From Streptomyces sp. NA02950 (GTDB lineage Bacteria; Actinomycetota; Actinomycetes; Streptomycetales; Streptomycetaceae): a stretch of 64,000 nucleotides of DNA. The notes beneath the pieces are model-generated. The model saw nothing but the letters and a program-made list of their open reading frames with translations. It did not search any database and was not told where the DNA came from. The stretch lies in assembly GCF_013364155.1 (NCBI RefSeq), contig NZ_CP054916.1:8586001-8650000 (forward strand). Direction: 5' to 3'. The first letter of the stretch is position 1; each line of letters starts with the position of its first letter. Positions 1-17,326 of this stretch are shown one piece after another. Made by a program: the position numbers and the translations under genes.

Positions 1-2
1 TC

Positions 3-7295
<7,293 letters not shown>

Positions 7296-7309
7296 CAAGG
7301 AGTGGGAAC

Positions 7310-10300
7310 GTGGCCCAGCCCGAGACGCCGGACACCAGGACGGTCCAGGCGCTCCGCGCATCGCTCAAGGAGACCGAGCGGCTGCGCGAGCAGAACCGCA
7401 CCCTGAACGCCGCCCTGCGCGAGCCGATCGCGATCGTGGGCATGGCCTGTCGCTACCCGGGTGGGGTCCGTTCCCCCGAGGAGCTGTGGGACCTGGTGGC
7501 GCGGGCCGGGGACGGCATCACCCCGTTCCCCGCCGACCGCGGCTGGGACGAGGACCTCCACGACCCCGAGCGGGGCATGGAGGGGAAGTCGTACACGGCC
7601 CACGGCGGTTTTCTGCATGAGGCGGGGGAGTTCGACGCGGGGTTCTTCGGGATCAGTCCGCGTGAGGCGTTGTTGATGGATCCGCAGCAGCGGTTGTTGC
7701 TGGAGGGTGCGTGGGAGGCGCTGGAGGGTGCGGGGATCGATCCGGTGTCGCTCAAGGGCAGTCGGACGGGTGTGTTCGCCGGGGTGATGTACCACGACTA
7801 CTTCGGGAGTTTCGGCAGCGGTTCGATCGTCTCCGGGCGGGTGGCGTACACCCTGGGTCTGGAGGGGCCGACGCTGTCCATCGACACCGCGTGCTCGTCG
7901 TCGTTGGTGGCGTTGCATCTGGCGGCGCAGTCGCTGCGGCAGGGCGAGTCCAGCCTGGCCCTCGTCGGCGGCGTCGCCGTCATGGCCTCGCCCGGCACCT
8001 TCGTGGAGTTCAGCCGACAGGGCGCGCTCTCCCCGGACGGCCGGTGCAAGTCCTTCTCGAGGGACGCGGACGGCACCGGCTTCGCCGAGGGCGTCGGGGT
8101 GCTGGTGGTGGAGCGGCTGTCGGACGCCCGCCGCAACGGCCATGAGGTGCTGGCGGTGGTACGTGGCTCGGCCGTCAACCAGGACGGCGCGTCCAACGGG
8201 CTGACCGCGCCCAACGGCCCGTCGCAGGCGCGGGTGATCCGTGCCGCGCTGGCCAGTGCGCGGCTCGCCGCCACCGATGTGGACGTGGTCGAGGCCCATG
8301 GCACCGGCACCACCCTGGGCGACCCCATCGAGGCGCAGGCGCTGCTCGCCACCTACGGCCAGGGCCGCGACCCCGGACAGCCGCTGTGGCTGGGCTCGGT
8401 GAAGTCCAACATCGGCCACACCCAGACCGCCGCGGGGGTGGCGGGTGTCATCAAGATGGTGATGGCGATGCGCCACGGGGTGCTGCCGCGCACCCTCCAC
8501 GCCGACGAGCCGTCGGGGCAGGTGGACTGGGACGCGGGCCAGGTGCGGCTGCTCACCGAGGAGCGGCCCTGGCCCGAGACCGGCCGCCCGCGCCGCGCCG
8601 CGGTGTCCTCCTTCGGTATCAGCGGCACCAACGCCCACGCCATCCTCGAACAGCCCCCGGTCCAGCCGCCGGAGCCCGAACCGGACGCGCCCCTGGTGGT
8701 CTGGCCGCTGTCCGCACGCACCCCCGACGCGCTGCCCGCCCAGGGCGACCGGCTGCGCGGCTTCACCGAGGAGCGCCCCGAACTCCCCGTCACCGCCGTG
8801 GCACGGGCGCTGGGCACCGAACGCGCGGTCTTCGAGCACCGGGCCGCCGTCGTGGGCGCCGACCGCGACGCCCTGCTGGCCGGGCTGCGCGCCCTGGCCG
8901 CCGGGGACGCGTCGGCCGCCGTGGTCAGTGGCCGGGCCAGGCCGCACACCCGCACCGCCTTCCTGTTCACCGGACAGGGCGCCCAGCGGTTGGGCATGGG
9001 CAGCCAACTCCATGCCGCGTACCCGGTGTTCGCGGACACCTTCGACGCGATCGACGCGGCCCTCGGCATCGGCCTGCGCGAGGTCCTCACCGGCGAGGAC
9101 GCGGAACGGATCGAGCGGACGCGCTATGCCCAGCCCGCTCTGTTCGCCTTCGAAGTCGCCCTGTTCCGGCTGCTGGAGTCCTGGGGGCTCACCCCCGATC
9201 TGCTCGCCGGACACTCCATCGGCGAGCTGACCGCCGCCCATGTGTCCGGAGTGCTCACCCTGGAGGACACCTGCACCCTGGTCGAGGCGCGGGGACGGCT
9301 GATGCAGGCGCTGCCCGCCGGGGGCGCCATGGTCGCCGTCCAGGCCACCGAGGAGGAGATACGGCCGTACCTCACCGAGCGGGTCGGGCTCGCCGCCGTC
9401 AACGGCCCCGCCTCCGTAGTGATCTCGGGCGACGAGGAGGAGGTGCTGAGGATCGCCGCCGACTTCGGGAAGACCAGACGGCTCAGCGTCTCGCACGCCT
9501 TCCACTCCCCGCTGATGGACTCCGTGCTCGAAGGCTTCCGGGCCGTGGCCGAGCGGTTGACCTTCCATCCGCCCCGGATCCCCCTGGTGTCCAATGTGAC
9601 CGGTGAACTCGCCACCCCCGAGCTGGTGTGCGACCCCGGCTACTGGGTCCGGCACATCCGGGAACCGGTCCGGTTCGCGGCCGGGATCCAGGCGCTCACC
9701 GGCGCCGGGGCGACCCGGTTCGTGGAACTGGGCCCGGACGCGGTGCTCACCGGTATGGCCCAGGAGAACACCGACCCGTCGACCGCGTCCTGTGTCTCCC
9801 TCGGGCGGCGGCGCGGCCCGGAGACCACGGCGCTGCTGACCGGCCTCGCCCGGCTCCACGTGGACGGCATGACCCCCGACTGGCGCGCGGTCTTCCCCGG
9901 CACCGCTCGGGTGCCGCTGCCCACCTACGCCTTCCAGCACCGGCGCTACTGGCTCGACGCCGACGTGGCGCTCACCCCGGGCGCCCAGCCCCTCACACCC
10001 CCCGAGCCGGCCACGGCCGGTCAGCAGCCGCTGCGCGTCCGGCTGGCCACGGCGGACCCGGACGAACAGCGGGCCCGGCTGCTGGAGGCGGTACGGGCCC
10101 AGGCAGCGGCCGTCCTCGGCCACCCAGGACCGGACCACGTCGACCCGGACACCGCCTTCCTGGAAGCCGGAATGGACTCGGTGTCCGCCACCGAACTGCG
10201 TACCGCACTGGCCACGGCCACCGGACTGCCCCTCGCCGTCGGTACGGTCTTCGACCACGGCACTCCGGCCGCCCTGGCCGGCCACCTCCGCGAACTGCTG

Positions 10301-11191
10301 GCGAGCGGTACGGGCGGACCCGCCACGGACACCCCCGCCGACCAGGAGTCCATCAGCGCACTGCTGCGCCGCGCCGCCGCCGACGGCCGGATGACGCAGG
10401 GCATCGCCCTGCTGAACGCCGTGGCCGAGATCCTGCCCGCCTTCTCCTCGGCCGCCGAACTGGAGCACTTGGCCGAACCGGTGCGGCTGGCCCAGGGGCC
10501 CAAGGCCCCACGGCTGATCTGCCTGCCCTCCCCGATGGCACTCGGCGGCGCCCAGCAGTTCGCCCGGTTCGCGGGGCACTTCCGCGGCCATCGGGAGGTG
10601 ATCGTGCCCGCCGTACCGGGGTTCGGGCCGGGGGAGGCGCTGCCCCGGTCGGTCGACGCCGCGGTGGAGGTGCTGACCGAGGGGGTGCGCGGGGCCGCGG
10701 CGGACGGCGCCCCGTTCGCCCTGGCCGGATACTCCTCCGGCGGCCAGTTCGCCCACGCGGTGGCGGAGGCGCTCCAGAAGGCGGGCAGCCCCGCCTCCGG
10801 CGTGGTCCTGCTGGACACCTATCTGCCCGGCGACGACGGCAAGGAGGAGCTGTGGCGCCAGATGTTCCAGGGCATGCTGGACCGTGAGTCCGCGTTCGGC
10901 GGGTTCAGCGCCGCACGGCTGGCCGCCATGAGCCGTTACAGCGATCTGATCGTCGACTGCATGCCGGGAGCGCTCAGCGCGCCGGTCCTCTTCGTCCGTC
11001 CCACCGAGTCGTTCGCCGAGGGAGCCGGTACGGACGACTGGCGGGCCACCTGGTCCGGGGAGCACGAGCAGCGCGAGGTGCCCGGCACCCACTTCACCAT
11101 CCTGGAGGAGTCGGCCACCGCCACCGCACGGGCCGTCGACGGCTGGCTGACCGCCCTGGAACCGCATGCCACCGGCGCGCCGCGGCGCTGA
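7310..11191 (+). CDS. Terminal type I polyketide synthase, KS-AT-ACP-TE
   Basis: This 1293-residue protein is the chain-terminating module. The start at GTG 7310 is chosen because AAGGAG (7297-7302) lies 7 nt upstream; a GTG at 7292 overlapping the previous stop has no such site. Residues 1-37 form a charged helix typical of N-terminal docking domains, matching the docking tail of the preceding PKS. Domains: KS from residue 38 (Cys195), AT (Ser636 in GHSIGE, HAFH malonyl motif), ACP (Ser957 in MDSVS), and a C-terminal thioesterase with GYSSG (Ser1142) and a catalytic His near 1261. There is no KR, DH or ER, so the last condensation should leave a beta-keto group before release by hydrolysis or cyclisation. 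A stretch inside the KS has codon usage unlike the rest of the gene (see findings). Confidence 0.97.
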   Translation: MAQPETPDTRTVQALRASLKETERLREQNRTLNAALREPIAIVGMACRYPGGVRSPEELWDLVARAGDGITPFPADRGWDEDLHDPERGMEGKSYTAHGGFLHEAGEFDAGFFGISPREALLMDPQQRLLLEGAWEALEGAGIDPVSLKGSRTGVFAGVMYHDYFGSFGSGSIVSGRVAYTLGLEGPTLSIDTACSSSLVALHLAAQSLRQGESSLALVGGVAVMASPGTFVEFSRQGALSPDGRCKSFSRDADGTGFAEGVGVLVVERLSDARRNGHEVLAVVRGSAVNQDGASNGLTAPNGPSQARVIRAALASARLAATDVDVVEAHGTGTTLGDPIEAQALLATYGQGRDPGQPLWLGSVKSNIGHTQTAAGVAGVIKMVMAMRHGVLPRTLHADEPSGQVDWDAGQVRLLTEERPWPETGRPRRAAVSSFGISGTNAHAILEQPPVQPPEPEPDAPLVVWPLSARTPDALPAQGDRLRGFTEERPELPVTAVARALGTERAVFEHRAAVVGADRDALLAGLRALAAGDASAAVVSGRARPHTRTAFLFTGQGAQRLGMGSQLHAAYPVFADTFDAIDAALGIGLREVLTGEDAERIERTRYAQPALFAFEVALFRLLESWGLTPDLLAGHSIGELTAAHVSGVLTLEDTCTLVEARGRLMQALPAGGAMVAVQATEEEIRPYLTERVGLAAVNGPASVVISGDEEEVLRIAADFGKTRRLSVSHAFHSPLMDSVLEGFRAVAERLTFHPPRIPLVSNVTGELATPELVCDPGYWVRHIREPVRFAAGIQALTGAGATRFVELGPDAVLTGMAQENTDPSTASCVSLGRRRGPETTALLTGLARLHVDGMTPDWRAVFPGTARVPLPTYAFQHRRYWLDADVALTPGAQPLTPPEPATAGQQPLRVRLATADPDEQRARLLEAVRAQAAAVLGHPGPDHVDPDTAFLEAGMDSVSATELRTALATATGLPLAVGTVFDHGTPAALAGHLRELLASGTGGPATDTPADQESISALLRRAAADGRMTQGIALLNAVAEILPAFSSAAELEHLAEPVRLAQGPKAPRLICLPSPMALGGAQQFARFAGHFRGHREVIVPAVPGFGPGEALPRSVDAAVEVLTEGVRGAAADGAPFALAGYSSGGQFAHAVAEALQKAGSPASGVVLLDTYLPGDDGKEELWRQMFQGMLDRESAFGGFSAARLAAMSRYSDLIVDCMPGALSAPVLFVRPTESFAEGAGTDDWRATWSGEHEQREVPGTHFTILEESATATARAVDGWLTALEPHATGAPRR

Positions 11192-11196
11192 TATCG

Positions 11197-11229
11197 CGGG
11201 GCGCGGACGCCTCGGCGTACCGCGCCCCG
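11197..11229. terminator. Hairpin between convergent PKS and PqqD-like genes
   Basis: A 10-bp perfect inverted repeat (CGGGGCGCGG at 11197-11206, CCGCGCCCCG at 11220-11229) with a 13-nt loop lies 5 nt after the PKS stop and 13 nt before the end of the convergent minus-strand gene. It could terminate both transcripts. There is no T-tract, as is common in Streptomyces. Confidence 0.6.
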
Positions 11230-11242
11230 TGCGGCATCAGGC

Positions 11243-11494
11243 TCATCCGCTGCCCGCGCGGCGGAAATGCCCCACCCACGCATCGATATCGCAGCGAATG
11301 CTTTCCGCGTCGGTACCCCAGTGGGAGGCCAGCACTTCCGCGGCGCGGGCGGTCTGCCAATTCTGCTGCTGGAGTGCGATCCATATCGTGGTGCCGGTCG
11401 GACCGCACCGGTGCCGCATTCCGGTGCGCGGTGAGAACAACTCGAGGTGGCCATCGGGCCGGACACTCGCCACGAGTTCTCGTTCAGCTCGCAT
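11243..11494 (-). CDS. PqqD-like small protein
   Basis: An 83-residue protein with the PqqD layout: an N-terminal segment of short strands (RERELVASVRPDGHLELFSP region, then GPTGTTIWIAL) followed by a helical C-terminal part with an acidic-aromatic motif. PqqD-family proteins are small winged-helix chaperones that hand a precursor peptide to a radical-SAM or other RiPP maturase; lasso peptide B1 proteins use the same fold. No RiPP precursor, radical-SAM enzyme or peptidase is visible nearby, so the partner is unknown. ATG 11494 is preferred because GGAGG lies 11 nt upstream; a TTG 48 nt further upstream lacks a ribosome site. The gene converges on the PKS and could belong to that cluster or be an unrelated leftover. 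The family call rests on sequence pattern only. Confidence 0.7.
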   Translation of the reverse strand: MRAERELVASVRPDGHLELFSPRTGMRHRCGPTGTTIWIALQQQNWQTARAAEVLASHWGTDAESIRCDIDAWVGHFRRAGSG

Positions 11495-11799
11495 ACGACC
11501 GCTTTCCTCCGCCGCTCCCTCGTGCAACGATTTCTTTTTCAACGAGCTGTCCGTGCCGCAAATGGCAGATCACCCCATCAACAACAACCCTACGGTGAAT
11601 TTCCGTTCGGAGTCGACGCTACCCGATTGCGCGGTAAGGACAACGGGGCCTTCCCCACTTTGTCCGGTGGTACTGGGTTGCGTTCGGGGATCAGGTTTTG
11701 CCCCCTTGACGGCACGGCCCGACCCTGCTGTGCGGCCCGGCGTCCGCGCCCCGCCGGCGTCCGCGCCCCGCCTGCGGCCGGGGCCGCCGGTGCCCCGGC

Positions 11800-11825
11800 C
11801 GGAGGTAGAGAAAGTTCTACCTCCG
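11800..11825. promoter_or_regulatory. Perfect inverted repeat upstream of ABC/two-component operon
   Basis: CGGAGGTAGA (11800-11809), six-base spacer, TCTACCTCCG (11816-11825) is a perfect dyad about 93 bp before the ABC ATPase start. A second half site, TTCTACC, occurs at 11864-11870. The arrangement fits an operator for a dimeric regulator such as the NarL-type response regulator encoded last in the operon; that link is inference. The rest of the 423-bp gap 11495-11917 shows no gene. Confidence 0.55.
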
Positions 11826-11917
11826 ATCCGCCAACTAGGGCCAGTGCGAGGGAAGGCCCGCCGTTCTACCGTCCTACTCAGCATCGCCCGAAGCACGACT
11901 CGTGATGGGGAGCCTCA

Positions 11918-12718
11918 GTGCACATTCGAGACAACGCTCAGCAGACAGCGGCAGTGAGGCTGGAGTCTGTGACGAAGATTTACGGCAGGGACGACAATCG
12001 AGTCGCCGCGCTGCGGGAATTGACGATGAGTTTTGCCACCGCAACGTTCACTGCCGTGATGGGCCCCTCCGGATCCGGTAAGAGCACCTTTCTGCACTGC
12101 GCCGCCGGACTGGTCCGGCCGACCTCGGGCCGGGTGTGCGTCGGGGGAGCGGATCTCGCCGATCTCGACGAGGTCTCGCTCACCAGGATGCGCCGGGACC
12201 GCATCGGCTTTGTTTTCCAGGCGTTCAACCTTCTGCCCGCCCTCACGGTCATGCAGAACATCCTGCTGCCGCTTCAGCTCGCCAAGAGGAAGCCGGACCG
12301 GCGATTGGTCTCCGAGGTGGTCCACCGGGTCGGTCTGAGCGAGCGTCTCGACCATCTGCCCAGCCAGCTCTCCGGAGGCCAGCAGCAGCGGGTGGCCATC
12401 GCCCGCGCCCTGGTCACCCGGCCCGCCGTGGTCTTCGCCGACGAGCCGACGGGCGCCCTGGACACCCGTACCGCCGCCTCCGTGCTCGCGCTGCTGCGGG
12501 AGTCGGTGACGGCCGGGGGCCAGACCCTCGTCATGGTCACCCACGACCCGGTGGCCGCCTCCTACGCCGACCGCGTGGTCTTCCTCGCCGACGGCACCCT
12601 GGTGGGCGAACTGCACCGGCCCACCGCGGAGGAGGTCGCCGCCCGGATGACCCGCCTCGGCGCCTGGGACGACGACCCCCAGCAGCCGGCCCTCGGCGTG
12701 GCGGGGGGTCACCACTGA
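11918..12718 (+). CDS. MacB/LolD-type ABC transporter ATP-binding protein
   Basis: This 266-residue ATPase powers an FtsX-type transporter. Walker A GPSGSGKS is at residues 49-56, the Q-loop at Gln101, the signature LSGGQQQR at 151-158, and Walker B ending in ADEPTGALD at 171-182; the last motif is characteristic of the MacB/LolD/FtsE subfamily. The GTG start at 11918 has GGGGAG 5 nt upstream. Its TGA overlaps the ATG of the permease (TGATG), indicating translational coupling. It is the first gene of a four-gene operon (ATPase, permease, histidine kinase, response regulator), an arrangement often used in Gram-positive bacteria for sensing and expelling antibiotics or cell-envelope-active compounds. 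Next to a PKS terminus it may serve product export or self-protection, which is inference. Confidence 0.95.
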   Translation: MHIRDNAQQTAAVRLESVTKIYGRDDNRVAALRELTMSFATATFTAVMGPSGSGKSTFLHCAAGLVRPTSGRVCVGGADLADLDEVSLTRMRRDRIGFVFQAFNLLPALTVMQNILLPLQLAKRKPDRRLVSEVVHRVGLSERLDHLPSQLSGGQQQRVAIARALVTRPAVVFADEPTGALDTRTAASVLALLRESVTAGGQTLVMVTHDPVAASYADRVVFLADGTLVGELHRPTAEEVAARMTRLGAWDDDPQQPALGVAGGHH

Positions 12719-15225
12719 TGTGGGCCCTCGCCTTCCGCACCCTGAAGTTCCGCAAGACCAGCTTCATCGCCACCTTCCTCGCCATGTTCCTGGGCGCCGC
12801 CATCGTCATGGCCTGCGGCGGCCTCATGGAGACCGGCGTGCGGATGCACGCCGAGCCGCAGCGGCTCGAACAGGCACCGATCGTGGTGACCGGCCGGCAG
12901 ACGGACGGCTCCTCCGCCCTCACCGAGCGCAACCGCATCGACCCCGCGCTGGTGAACCGGGTGCGCTCGGTACCCGGCGTCCGCGAGGCCGTGGGCGATG
13001 TGTCCTTCCCGGCCACCGTTCTCGCCGACCGTGAACCGGTCGGCGGCACCACCACCTCCTACGGCCACGACTGGGCCGGTGCCCAGCTCACCCCGTACGA
13101 CCTCACCCAGGGCGCGACCCCCGCGCGCCCGGGTGAGGTGGTGCTGGACACCGGCCTGGCCAAGGACGCCAAGGCGTCCGTCGGCTCACGTGTCGACGTG
13201 GCCGTAGGAGGTGGGACCCACTCCTACCGGGTGACCGGTATCGCGGAGGAGAAGGGTGACCGCGACCGGGATCCGGCCCTGTTCTTCTCCTCCGCCGAGG
13301 CCCGCGAACTCGCCGGAGCGCACGGCAGGATCGACTCCATCGGTGTGCTGCCCCGGCCCGGAACCGAGGTGTCCTCCCTGGCCTCCGCCGTGCGCGACGC
13401 GGTGGACGACAAGGCCGAGGTCCTCACCGGTGAGCGGCGGGGCCTGGCCGAACTCCCCGGCACCCTCGCCAGTCAGCGCACCGTGGTGATCCTGGCGGCC
13501 ATCTTCGGCAGCTCGATGGTGCTCATCGTGATGTTCGGCGTGGCCTCCACCGTCGGTCTGGCGCTTCAGCAGCGGGCCCGGGAGATGGCCCTGCTGCGAG
13601 CCATCGGGACCACCTCCAAGCAGCTCCGCCGGATGATCGTGTGCGAGACCGCCGTGCTGTCGGTGGCGGCCGTGGCACTGGCCGTCGCGCCCGGCTACTT
13701 CGCCGGGAAGGCGCTGTTCGGGGTGCTCACCGACAGCGGTGTGGTGGACTCGGCCATCGTCTTCCACGAGGGCTGGATGCCGATGGCCGTGGGCGCGGCC
13801 ACCGTGGTCATCGCCGCCGCGGCGGCCACCCGGTTCGCCGGGCGGCGCGCGGCGCGCACCGAACCCGTCGCCGCCCTGGCCGAAAGCGCCACCGAGGCCC
13901 GCTGGTTCACCGTCCCCCGGCTGCTGCTCGCCCTGTTCTTCCTCGTCAACGGCGTCTCCCTGTCGGTGGTCACGGCCACCGTGATGGAGGACGGCCCGAC
14001 CCTCGCCAGCACCGCGGGCCCGGCCTCCGTGCTGTTCTCCATCGGCCTGGCGATGCTCGCCCCCGGTATCTCCAAGGTCATGGTGGCGCTGCTGCGATGG
14101 CCCGTCCGGCTGCTCACCGGGCTCTCGGGACGGCTCGCACTGCGCAACGCCACCACGAGCAGTGTGCGGATGGCCGGTGCGGTGGCGCCCATCGTGATGC
14201 TCATCGCCATCGCCACCGGCACCCTGTACATGCAGTCCACCGAGGACGACGTGTCCGCGCGCAGCTATGCGCAGAACATCCGCGCCGACTACGTCCTCGA
14301 CTCCTCCACCGGCGGGTTCGCCCCGGATGTCACCGAAGAGATCCGTCAGCGGCCCGGAGTGGCGGCCGCCTCGGAGCTGGTCACCTCCCGCGGCTACGTG
14401 GACGGCGCGGACACGGCCCTGCGCGGGGTCTCCGCCGACGGCGTACGGCAGAACCTCGACGTACGCCCCGTCTCCGGCAGCCTGGACCGGCTGCGCGGCA
14501 ACACCGTGGCGCTCTCCGACGAGCAGGGCGAGCAGCTCGGTGTCGGTGTCGGCGACCGGCTGCCGGTGGTCCTGGGCGACGGCAGCCACATCGCGCCCGA
14601 GGTCGTCGCGCTCTACGCCGACAACCCCAAACAGCGCTATCTGCTGCTGCCCTCGGCAGTCCTGGCACCCCACACCACCGAGGGACTGCCCGGGCAGATC
14701 CTGGTGAAGGCTGCGCCCGGCCGTGACCCCGCCGCGCTGAAGGCCGCACTCACCTCGCTCGCCGCCGACCGGCCCGGCACCGAGGTGACCGACCGCTCCT
14801 CGCTGTCCGCCACCAACAACCAGATCCAGCAGATCCTGGTCTCGGCGAACTACACCATCGTCGCCATGATCGTCGGATACGCGGCCATCACGGTGGTCAA
14901 CACCCTGGTGGCGGTGACCCGCAAACGGCGCACCGAGTTCGGACTCGCGCGGCTCACCGGTGCGACCCGCGCCCAGGTGATGGGCATGCTCACCGTCGAG
15001 GGCACCCTGGTGGCCGTGATCGCCACGGTGCTCGGCACCCTTGCCTCGGCCACCACCATCGTCCCCTACAGTCTGGTCAAGAACGACTCCCTGCTGCCCT
15101 CGGGCTCGATCGGGATCTACCTCGGCATCGTCGGAGGGTCACTGCTGCTGATCTTCGGTGCCACGCTCTATCCCACCTGGCGCGGCATGCGCACCCCGCC
15201 CATCGAGACGGTCACCGGTCCGTGA
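12718..15225 (+). CDS. FtsX-family ABC transporter permease
   Basis: An 835-residue membrane protein partnering the upstream ATPase. The N-terminal membrane helix (about residues 15-35) is followed by a large extracytoplasmic MacB-PCD-like domain, three membrane helices around 255-380, further helices near 405-505, a second extracytoplasmic domain, and three C-terminal helices ending in a GMRTPPIETV tail. This duplicated 10-helix FtsX arrangement is typical of long actinobacterial permeases of about 800-850 residues. Such proteins act as mechanotransmitters or exporters rather than importers. ATG 12718 overlaps the ATPase stop by one base, and its own stop overlaps the GTG of the kinase gene, so all three are coupled. 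Confidence 0.94.
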   Translation: MWALAFRTLKFRKTSFIATFLAMFLGAAIVMACGGLMETGVRMHAEPQRLEQAPIVVTGRQTDGSSALTERNRIDPALVNRVRSVPGVREAVGDVSFPATVLADREPVGGTTTSYGHDWAGAQLTPYDLTQGATPARPGEVVLDTGLAKDAKASVGSRVDVAVGGGTHSYRVTGIAEEKGDRDRDPALFFSSAEARELAGAHGRIDSIGVLPRPGTEVSSLASAVRDAVDDKAEVLTGERRGLAELPGTLASQRTVVILAAIFGSSMVLIVMFGVASTVGLALQQRAREMALLRAIGTTSKQLRRMIVCETAVLSVAAVALAVAPGYFAGKALFGVLTDSGVVDSAIVFHEGWMPMAVGAATVVIAAAAATRFAGRRAARTEPVAALAESATEARWFTVPRLLLALFFLVNGVSLSVVTATVMEDGPTLASTAGPASVLFSIGLAMLAPGISKVMVALLRWPVRLLTGLSGRLALRNATTSSVRMAGAVAPIVMLIAIATGTLYMQSTEDDVSARSYAQNIRADYVLDSSTGGFAPDVTEEIRQRPGVAAASELVTSRGYVDGADTALRGVSADGVRQNLDVRPVSGSLDRLRGNTVALSDEQGEQLGVGVGDRLPVVLGDGSHIAPEVVALYADNPKQRYLLLPSAVLAPHTTEGLPGQILVKAAPGRDPAALKAALTSLAADRPGTEVTDRSSLSATNNQIQQILVSANYTIVAMIVGYAAITVVNTLVAVTRKRRTEFGLARLTGATRAQVMGMLTVEGTLVAVIATVLGTLASATTIVPYSLVKNDSLLPSGSIGIYLGIVGGSLLLIFGATLYPTWRGMRTPPIETVTGP

Positions 15226-16688
15226 ACCCGGAGCTCCACCCGCCCAACGGGCCGCGTACGGTGATGAGTTGTGAGCGCACCGTGGCCTCCCGTACGATGA
15301 ACACCCCTGACCGGACGGCAACACCGGAAGCGGAGCCGGAGACGGCACCGGGCACCGGAATCGCCGCCGTCACGAGCGGAGCGAGGGTGAGGAGCCTGCT
15401 GGGCGACTGGCGCCCCCGGGTGCGCCGGGCCGCCGCCGACACGGCGGTCGGCGTGCTGATCGCCCTGGGGACCATGGCCTCGCTGGCCCTCTTCCTGACC
15501 ACGACGTACTTCGTGATCCTGTTCGTCATCGGCATCGGGGCGCTGGCCCTCCCCATCGTCACCAAGGCGGTCCGCTGGCTGTGCGACACCAGCCGGCGGA
15601 CCGCCGGGCGTTCGGGGGTCCTGGTGGAGCGCCCCTACCAGCCCGCACCGCAGGAGTTCGAGAAGGACATCGTCGGCTGGATGCGCCGCTGCAAATGGAT
15701 CCTCACCGATCCGGCCACCTGGCGCGATCTGCTGTGGCTGCTGCTCAACACCGCCGTCGGGATGATCGGTTTCCTCCCGGCCGCGGTCCTGTACTACGTC
15801 CTGGAGGGGCTCGCGGTCGCGGGCGGTCTGTGGCAGCCCATCCTCGACGCCAACGGCACCGGCCGCTGGTACGCGGGCGTCACCGTGGACAGCTGGGCCA
15901 CCGCGATGGTGGCCGCCCTGCTGGCCGCCGGGGTGTTCGTCGCCTGGCTGTGGATCGCCCCGCTCACGCTGAGGGCACACGCGTACTTCACCCGCTTCCT
16001 GCTCGGCCCCACCGAGCGCACCCGGCTCGCCTCCCGGGTGCGCCACCTCGCCGAGACCCGTTCCGGCGCACTGGACATCCAGGCCGCCGAACTCCGCCGT
16101 ATCGAACGGGATCTGCACGACGGCGCCCAGGCCCGGCTGGTCAGCCTGGGAATGACCCTCGGGGCACTCGACCGGCAGATGGAACGCGACACCGACCAGG
16201 CGCGCCGACTGCTCCAGGACGCCCGCGCCTCCTCCGTACTGGCCCTGCGCGAACTGCGCGACCTGGTACGCGGAATCCACCCCCCGGTGCTCGCGGAACG
16301 CGGTCTGGCCGACGCCCTGCGAGCCCTGGGCATCGCCAGCCCGCTGCCCGTCGAGGTGACGGTCGACCTCCCCGGTGACCTGGCCGCGCCGGTGGAGTCC
16401 GCGGTGTACTTCTCCGTCTCCGAGCTGCTGACCAACGCGCTGAAGCACGCCGAGGCCGACCACGTCACCATCGCCCTGTGGTACGCGGACGGGGTGCTGC
16501 ACGCCCGGGTCGGCGACGACGGCCGGGGCGGTGCGCTGATGGGCGCGGGCAGCGGTCTGGAGGGCATCCGCCGCCGACTGGCGGCCTTCGACGGAACGAT
16601 GGAGATCAGCAGCCCACCGGGCGGCCCGACCGTGACCACAATGGAGATGCCGTGCGCGTTGTCCTCGCCGAAGACCTCTTCCTCCTGA
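15222..16688 (+). CDS. NarL-family sensor histidine kinase
   Basis: This 488-residue kinase has four hydrophobic segments in its N-terminal half (about 73-115 and 170-250, the latter resembling the Streptomyces sensor fold common beside FtsX permeases). A HisKA_3 dimerisation domain follows, with the phospho-accepting His299 in ERDLHDGAQ, then a HATPase_c domain (ELLTNALKHA near 405, GDDGRGG and GSGLEGIRRRL near 430-455). It should sense an envelope or ligand signal and phosphorylate the downstream regulator. The GTG start at 15222 overlaps the permease stop (GTGA); an internal ATG at 15297 is an alternative. Its 3' end overlaps the regulator gene by 37 bp. Confidence 0.94.
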   Translation: MNPELHPPNGPRTVMSCERTVASRTMNTPDRTATPEAEPETAPGTGIAAVTSGARVRSLLGDWRPRVRRAAADTAVGVLIALGTMASLALFLTTTYFVILFVIGIGALALPIVTKAVRWLCDTSRRTAGRSGVLVERPYQPAPQEFEKDIVGWMRRCKWILTDPATWRDLLWLLLNTAVGMIGFLPAAVLYYVLEGLAVAGGLWQPILDANGTGRWYAGVTVDSWATAMVAALLAAGVFVAWLWIAPLTLRAHAYFTRFLLGPTERTRLASRVRHLAETRSGALDIQAAELRRIERDLHDGAQARLVSLGMTLGALDRQMERDTDQARRLLQDARASSVLALRELRDLVRGIHPPVLAERGLADALRALGIASPLPVEVTVDLPGDLAAPVESAVYFSVSELLTNALKHAEADHVTIALWYADGVLHARVGDDGRGGALMGAGSGLEGIRRRLAAFDGTMEISSPPGGPTVTTMEMPCALSSPKTSSS

Positions 16689-17299
16689 GGCAGGGCCTCA
16701 TCCAACTCCTGGAAGCCTACGGATTCGAGGTCGCCGCGGCGGTGGACAACGGCCAGGACCTGGCCGCCGCCCTCACCGAACACCGCCCCGGCGTCGCCAT
16801 CGTGGACGTCCGGCTGCCGCCGACCTTCACCACCGAGGGGCTTCAGGCGGCGCTCCAGGCCCGGCGGGACAACCCCGGTCTGCCGATCCTGGTGCTCTCC
16901 CAGCACGTCGAGCCGATGTACGCGCGCGAACTGCTGGCCGACGGCACCGGCGGCATCGGCTATCTGCTCAAGGACAGCGTCTTCGACGGCGACCAGTTCG
17001 TCGACGCGATCCGCCGGGTGGCGGCGGGCGGCACCGCCATGGACCCCTCGGTGGTGGCCAAGCTGATGGGCAGTCACTCCCGCGACGAGACGCTGGGCAC
17101 CCTGACCCCCCGCGAGCGGACCGTGCTGGAGCTGATGGCCGAGGGCTGTTCCAACACCGCCATCGCCCAGCGCCTGTTCATCAGCGAGGGGGCGGCGGCC
17201 AAGCACATCTCCAACATCTTCGCCAAGCTCATGCTGCCCCAGGACGGCGACAGCAACCGGCGCGTGCTGGCGGTGCTCGCCTACCTCAACACCACCTGA
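16652..17299 (+). CDS. NarL/LuxR-type response regulator
   Basis: A 215-residue response regulator. The receiver domain has Glu7-Asp8 and the phosphorylatable Asp52 in VDVRLPP. The C-terminal LuxR helix-turn-helix begins around residue 150 (LTPRERTVLELMAEG, then SNTAIAQRLFISEGAAAKH). The start GTG 16652 has GGAG 6 nt upstream and lies inside the end of the kinase gene, so the pair is coupled. It is the last gene of the ABC/two-component operon and probably regulates that operon, possibly through the inverted repeat at 11800-11825. It converges with the next gene after 27 bp with no obvious hairpin between. Confidence 0.95.
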   Translation: MRVVLAEDLFLLRQGLIQLLEAYGFEVAAAVDNGQDLAAALTEHRPGVAIVDVRLPPTFTTEGLQAALQARRDNPGLPILVLSQHVEPMYARELLADGTGGIGYLLKDSVFDGDQFVDAIRRVAAGGTAMDPSVVAKLMGSHSRDETLGTLTPRERTVLELMAEGCSNTAIAQRLFISEGAAAKHISNIFAKLMLPQDGDSNRRVLAVLAYLNTT

Positions 17300-17326
17300 C
17301 CGCGGCACGCGCCCCGGTCGGCCCGG

